Assembly: GCA_021160865.1 (NCBI GenBank)
Contig: JAGHBS010000265.1
Coordinates: 1 to 8,797, forward strand
Length of the DNA stretch: 8,797 bases
Direction: 5' to 3'
Source of the DNA: Planctomycetota bacterium
GTDB lineage: Bacteria > Planctomycetota > Phycisphaerae > SM23-33
Shown here: piece by piece, positions 5,192-8,797 of the stretch
Position numbering within the stretch: position 1 is the first letter of the stretch
Layout: the number at the start of each line of letters is the position of its first letter
The notes under the pieces: model-generated
Seen by the model: only the letters and a program-made list of their open reading frames with translations
The model's database searches: none
Told to the model about the DNA's origin: nothing
Program-made: the position numbers and the translations under genes

Positions 5192-7078
5192 GTGGAAATC
5201 TGGGTTTATAATCATCTCAGTAATGAGCGTCGTGTCGTTGAGATCGATGCCGATGAGATAACCATCGGTCGTGACGAGAGCAATAGTATTGTGCTTAAAA
5301 GTCCGTTCGTCTCTCGCCAGCATGCCCGATTATTCAAGCAGGATGGTTCTTACTTTGTCGAGAGTATTGGGCTAAACGGTACCACCGTCGCGAATAAGAC
5401 CATCGGATATAAGGAAAAGGTAAAGGTTAGCTACGGCGATGAGATACGCGTTGGGGAATTCTCTCTGTTCATGATGGCGCCGTCAGTTCGGCGCGATCGA
5501 CGAGCAGCTGAAATCATTACACCTAAACAAAGAATAATCGATTTAGAGGAAAAGATTCACGGCGAATTACTCCAGCGATTGAACTTACGTGTTGCCAGTA
5601 AGGTCGCCAAAGCCGATGCTGAGTATGCTACTTTGATTAAGCGACATCTTGTCGAAATAATCGTCACACACCTCGACGAAGTTGACGAGGAAATGGCTGA
5701 TACACTCATCAGGGATTTCCTCTGGCGTAGTGTTCTGTCAGAGCTGAACATGCGATGCACGGGACGATTGGCATACTCCTACGGTTTTGAAGAGTCTGAC
5801 ATTCTCCAGCCCGAGCATGAAAAGGTAATCTCCCAAATCGTTGGAGACATCATTAGCGACTTTCCCTTGAAATTTCAACCCCAGTCAGTGAAGGAAGACG
5901 CATCCAAGGTCGAAGCCGGCTTTGATGAGCAATTAGAGCGGATAAAACCAAAACTCACCCCCGAATTGAAGCGATATATCATAACCCGCATGATAAGTAA
6001 AGATATCGAGGATATTGTCTTCGGCTATGGACCACTGCAAGATTTGCTTGAGATGCCTCACGTTAACGAGATTATGGTTGTAGGCAAGGACCATATATAC
6101 ATAGAGAAGGACGGTGTGGTTTACTCGACTGATCGTAGTTTCTTCTCCGAGGAAATTGTGAACTCCATAATTGAACGAATAATCACACCAATAGGTCGTC
6201 GGATTGATCGTTCCACACCGCTGGTTGATGCGCGCTTACCAGATGGTTCCCGTGTTAATGCCATTATCAATCCTTTAAGTTTGTCAGGCCCGGTGCTTAC
6301 CATCCGAAAATTCGCGATGATTCCATTTACCATCGACGATCTTATCGAGATGAACACACTTACCGAGACCACAGCGAACTTTCTCCGTGCTTGCGTTAGG
6401 GGCAGAAAGAACCTTCTTATCTCCGGTGGTACAGGCAGCGGAAAGACTACCACGCTAAATGTGTTGAGCAGTTTCATTGATCCTGAAGAGCGTATTATCA
6501 CGATTGAAGAATCGGCGGAGTTGCAGCTGCCTCAGGAGCATGTCGTTCGGCTTGAAACTCGCCCACCGAACATCGAAGGCAAAGGTGCATACACCATTCG
6601 TGACCTGGTGCGCAATGCCCTGCGAATGCGGCCTGATCGCATCATCGTTGGAGAAGTTCGAGGCCCCGAAGCCCTTGATATGCTCCAGGCAATGAATACC
6701 GGCCACGATGGCTCAATGACAACCATCCATGCCAATAGCCCGAGTGATACGATGTTGCGACTTGAGACGATGGTGTTGACAGCTGTTGAAATGCCTATCA
6801 GGGCTATTCGGGAGCAGATTGTAGCAGCATTAGACCTTATTATTCAGATTGCCAGGATGCCTGATGGTTCTCGTCAAATCACGCATATCTCTGAAATTGT
6901 CGGTATCGATATGGAAACCGAACAGATTATTACGGAGGATATCTACGTCTTGCGAGGTACCGGGCAGATTGGACCGGATGGTAAGGAAATACTTTCGCTT
7001 CGTCATACCGGATATGTACCTGAGTTTGCTATGGAATTAATCGAAAAGGGCATCCTTGATCTCGAGGTGTTCAAGTGA
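5192..7078 (+). CDS. cpaF: FHA domain fused to CpaF/TadA secretion ATPase
   Basis: A 628-residue ATPase that powers assembly of the Tad pilus from the cytoplasm. An N-terminal FHA domain occupies about residues 1-95, with the phosphothreonine-binding signature intact: GR 26-27, SRQHA 41-45 and NG 62-63. A linker and the CpaF N-terminal region follow (about 105-245). The type II/IV secretion ATPase core shows GYGPLQDLL (278-286), Walker A GGTGSGKT (412-419), an Asp box ITIEESAELQL (436-446), Walker B RIIVGEVRG (483-491) and a His box GHDGSMTTIHANS (504-516). All catalytic motifs are present, so the enzyme should be active. At 628 residues it exceeds the usual CpaF length of roughly 400-500, mostly because of the FHA domain. 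The start is GTG. The gene's TGA overlaps the GTG of TadB. FHA domains bind phosphothreonine; control by a Ser/Thr kinase is inference, since no kinase is visible here. Confidence 0.95.
   Translation: MEIWVYNHLSNERRVVEIDADEITIGRDESNSIVLKSPFVSRQHARLFKQDGSYFVESIGLNGTTVANKTIGYKEKVKVSYGDEIRVGEFSLFMMAPSVRRDRRAAEIITPKQRIIDLEEKIHGELLQRLNLRVASKVAKADAEYATLIKRHLVEIIVTHLDEVDEEMADTLIRDFLWRSVLSELNMRCTGRLAYSYGFEESDILQPEHEKVISQIVGDIISDFPLKFQPQSVKEDASKVEAGFDEQLERIKPKLTPELKRYIITRMISKDIEDIVFGYGPLQDLLEMPHVNEIMVVGKDHIYIEKDGVVYSTDRSFFSEEIVNSIIERIITPIGRRIDRSTPLVDARLPDGSRVNAIINPLSLSGPVLTIRKFAMIPFTIDDLIEMNTLTETTANFLRACVRGRKNLLISGGTGSGKTTTLNVLSSFIDPEERIITIEESAELQLPQEHVVRLETRPPNIEGKGAYTIRDLVRNALRMRPDRIIVGEVRGPEALDMLQAMNTGHDGSMTTIHANSPSDTMLRLETMVLTAVEMPIRAIREQIVAALDLIIQIARMPDGSRQITHISEIVGIDMETEQIITEDIYVLRGTGQIGPDGKEILSLRHTGYVPEFAMELIEKGILDLEVFK
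7064..7069 (+). promoter_or_regulatory. Shine-Dalgarno site inside cpaF for the TadB gene
   Basis: GAGGTG, within the last codons of the ATPase gene, lies five bases before the GTG at 7075. Together with the GTGA stop/start overlap it points to coupled translation of the motor and its platform partner. Confidence 0.6.
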
Positions 7079-7950
7079 TTTTTTCGGAAGTACTTTCCTG
7101 CGCGCAGATATTTACCCCTGTAATCCCGGCCATTGTAATATTCCTGGCTGTGATTGTTGGAGTGCTGACTTTTTACAAGCCGATTACAAATTTCATCTTA
7201 CGGAGAGAAACATATTATGACCATGTTCTTCGCGGTTCACTACTAATAGACATCAACCCTCGAACGGTAACATTGATGTCGCTGGGGGTGATGTTTTTAT
7301 TGGCTGGGATTGGCTATCTGATCATCCATTCTATCTTGATGGTGATTTTGGGAATTATATTGGGAGCATTTTTACCATCAGTAGTATTGAAATTGCTTCG
7401 AAGGTATCGATTAAGGCGCCTTGATGATCAAATCGTAGACGGCATCCAAACATTGATATCAGCCGTTCGAGCAGGATTGAATCTGGTTCAGGCGATGGAG
7501 TTATTGGCTAAGAATGGCCCACGTCCGATAAGTCAGGAGTTTGCCCATCTTGTTCGAGAATATGAGCATGGTGTTTCGTTGGAAAAGGCGATGCAAAATG
7601 CAGCAGCAAGGATCGGCTCTGCCAATTATCGATTGCTCTTTGCGGCTTTGTTGACCCATCGTGAAAGAGGCGGTGACCTTGCTGATACCCTCGAACGAAT
7701 CGCCGATAGCATTCGTGAAATCTATCGACTTGAAAAACGCGTCGAGACCTTAACTGCTCCAAATCGAACTGCTGCTCGATGGATGGGTGCAATGCCTGCA
7801 GTGGTTCTCGGTGTGCTTTATCTGATTGACCCTTACGGCGTGCGAATGTTGTTTACTACACCTGCAGGTAGAGTAATTCTGCTCATTATCGTTGTTCTGA
7901 ATGTGATTGGATTCCTCTGGATACGAAAGATTGTTTCGATTGACATCTAA
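7075..7950 (+). CDS. tadB: TadB inner-membrane platform protein
   Basis: A 291-residue protein of normal TadB length. Hydrophobic segments lie at about 13-34, 64-84 and 86-105. The cytoplasmic T2SSF/GspF-type domain (about 118-235) shows the recognised pattern DGIQTLISAVRAGLNLVQAM, then EYEHGVSLEKAMQNAA and ALLTHRERGGDLADTLERIA, followed by EKRVETLTA. Two C-terminal membrane segments lie at about 238-252 and 267-284. TadB pairs with TadC to form the inner-membrane platform on which the CpaF ATPase acts. The GTG start overlaps the cpaF stop and has GAGGTG five bases upstream, so the start is secure. The TadC frame opens nine bases after the TAA. Confidence 0.93.
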   Translation: MIFSEVLSCAQIFTPVIPAIVIFLAVIVGVLTFYKPITNFILRRETYYDHVLRGSLLIDINPRTVTLMSLGVMFLLAGIGYLIIHSILMVILGIILGAFLPSVVLKLLRRYRLRRLDDQIVDGIQTLISAVRAGLNLVQAMELLAKNGPRPISQEFAHLVREYEHGVSLEKAMQNAAARIGSANYRLLFAALLTHRERGGDLADTLERIADSIREIYRLEKRVETLTAPNRTAARWMGAMPAVVLGVLYLIDPYGVRMLFTTPAGRVILLIIVVLNVIGFLWIRKIVSIDI

Positions 7951-7959
7951 TAATCCAAA

Positions 7960-8797
7960 ATGTGTGCAATGGAAAACGAACTGATTTATATGGTCGGGAT
8001 GAGCCTTGCAGTTGATCTTTTGAGCTTAGCATCAGCAATACTTATCTTTGCATTTGTTTTGACGTTCGTATTGGCAGTTTATGGTCAGCGTGGCAAGGTT
8101 GAGATAACCCCGGAGCGTGAAATTGCCCTTGCTACTGGCGCTGCTGATCGGCACACCGTCTTTGAAATGCCATTACTTCAGCCGATTATGTGGCTTCTGC
8201 TGCAGATAGTCAGGCGTTTGCCAATACAAAGGAGCAAGGAAAAGATTTATCGAATGCTTGTGGCAGCTGGTAATCCGAATTATTACACGCCCGATGAGTA
8301 CCTTGCGGTGGCATTACTCTGGGGGTGCATAATCGCGATTGTTTTAGAGATTTTTAATGTGATATTTTCACTGGGGATTATCTTTCCCATATTTGGATTT
8401 CTCGCCGGCTTTGCCGGTACGATATATCGCTTGCATGATCAAGCCGCTAAGCGGGTCAGGCAAATTAATAAGCGCCTACCCTATACGCTTGATCTGATTG
8501 CTCTTGCGATGGGTGCTGGTGCGACCTTTTCCGAAGCCGTCAAGACCCTCGTGACTGAAGATCCTGATCATCCCGTCAATGTCGAGTTTGCGACCGTCCT
8601 TGCTGATGTGGAATTGGGCACCACCCGAGAGCAGGCATTGAAGAACCTGGCTGAACGCATCCCGTTGGAATCGCTTCGTGCTATAGTGGCTGCCATAATT
8701 CAGGCGGAAAGTTTGGGTACGCCGTTATCGAACGTTCTAAAGCAACAGGCGGACTTGATGCGCCTCCAGCGATCCGTTCGGGCTGAGAAACTTGCAG
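7960..8797 (+). CDS. tadC: TadC inner-membrane platform protein, 3' end cut by the window edge
   Basis: The frame is open from ATG 7960 to the last base, giving 279 codons with no stop. A first membrane segment lies at about residues 17-41 and two more at about 115-135 and 138-157. The T2SSF domain begins near 173 with the TadC signature LPYTLDLIALAMGAGATFSE, continues as EFATVLADVELGTTREQALKNLAERI and reaches IIQAESLGTPLSNVLKQQADLMRLQRSVRAEKLA. Only the final part of that domain and the last membrane segment should be missing, since TadC proteins are typically around 300-320 residues. ATG 7960, ATG 7969 and ATG 7990 are all possible starts and none has a strong ribosome site; re-initiation after TadB, nine bases upstream, would explain that. 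Confidence 0.92.
   Translation, partial: MCAMENELIYMVGMSLAVDLLSLASAILIFAFVLTFVLAVYGQRGKVEITPEREIALATGAADRHTVFEMPLLQPIMWLLLQIVRRLPIQRSKEKIYRMLVAAGNPNYYTPDEYLAVALLWGCIIAIVLEIFNVIFSLGIIFPIFGFLAGFAGTIYRLHDQAAKRVRQINKRLPYTLDLIALAMGAGATFSEAVKTLVTEDPDHPVNVEFATVLADVELGTTREQALKNLAERIPLESLRAIVAAIIQAESLGTPLSNVLKQQADLMRLQRSVRAEKLA

Noticed and set aside
6121..6735. Long open frames on the minus strand across the ATPase gene
   Set aside because: They are shadows of the strongly supported cpaF coding frame, and their translations show no domain-like pattern.
7940..7968. TTGACA at the end of tadB as a promoter for tadC
   Set aside because: No -10-like hexamer lies at a suitable distance, and the nine-base spacing between the genes fits a shared transcript better.

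Overview
The window carries part of a tight-adherence (Tad, type IVc) pilus locus. Every supported gene is on the + strand, and the genes are closely spaced. The anchor genes are unambiguous: a CpaB/RcpC-type protein, a CpaF/TadA-type secretion ATPase with an FHA domain fused to its N terminus, and the paired inner-membrane platform proteins TadB and TadC. TadC runs off the right edge. Two pseudopilin/TadG-like proteins lie upstream, followed by an unrecognised single-pass membrane protein. A helical-repeat (TPR-like) protein enters from the left edge.

Layout: 2-778, 3' part of a TPR-like repeat protein; 779-884, a short gap holding a possible 31-codon small ORF; 885-2879, large TadG-like protein; 2876-3541, TadE-like pseudopilin; 3542-3716, the longest gap, with a well-spaced ribosome site in front of an 8-codon mini-ORF; 3717-4280, unknown membrane-anchored protein; 4322-5107, CpaB; 5192-7078, FHA-CpaF; 7075-7950, TadB; 7960 to the edge, TadC. 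Several junctions show coupled translation: overlapping stop and start at TadG/TadE and CpaF/TadB, and a 9-base gap at TadB/TadC. No rRNA, tRNA, CRISPR array, insertion sequence or convincing terminator was seen.

How it works together (family knowledge plus inference): CpaF hydrolyses ATP in the cytoplasm and drives the TadB/TadC platform, which moves pilin subunits out of the membrane. CpaB belongs to the periplasmic/outer-membrane side of the machine. TadE- and TadG-type proteins are minor pilin-like or envelope components. The FHA domain suggests that assembly could respond to threonine phosphorylation. The Flp major pilin, prepilin peptidase, secretin (CpaC/RcpA) and TadZ/CpaE are not in the window. 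The secretin and TadZ are missing even from the CpaB-CpaF interval, where many Tad loci keep them, so the system is either rearranged or continues outside.

Organism: the gene set implies a diderm bacterium. The FHA-CpaF fusion, the TadE/TadG-type genes ahead of the ATPase module, frequent GTG starts and moderate base composition would fit Planctomycetota or a related lineage. That is a weak inference from gene style, not from a marker gene.
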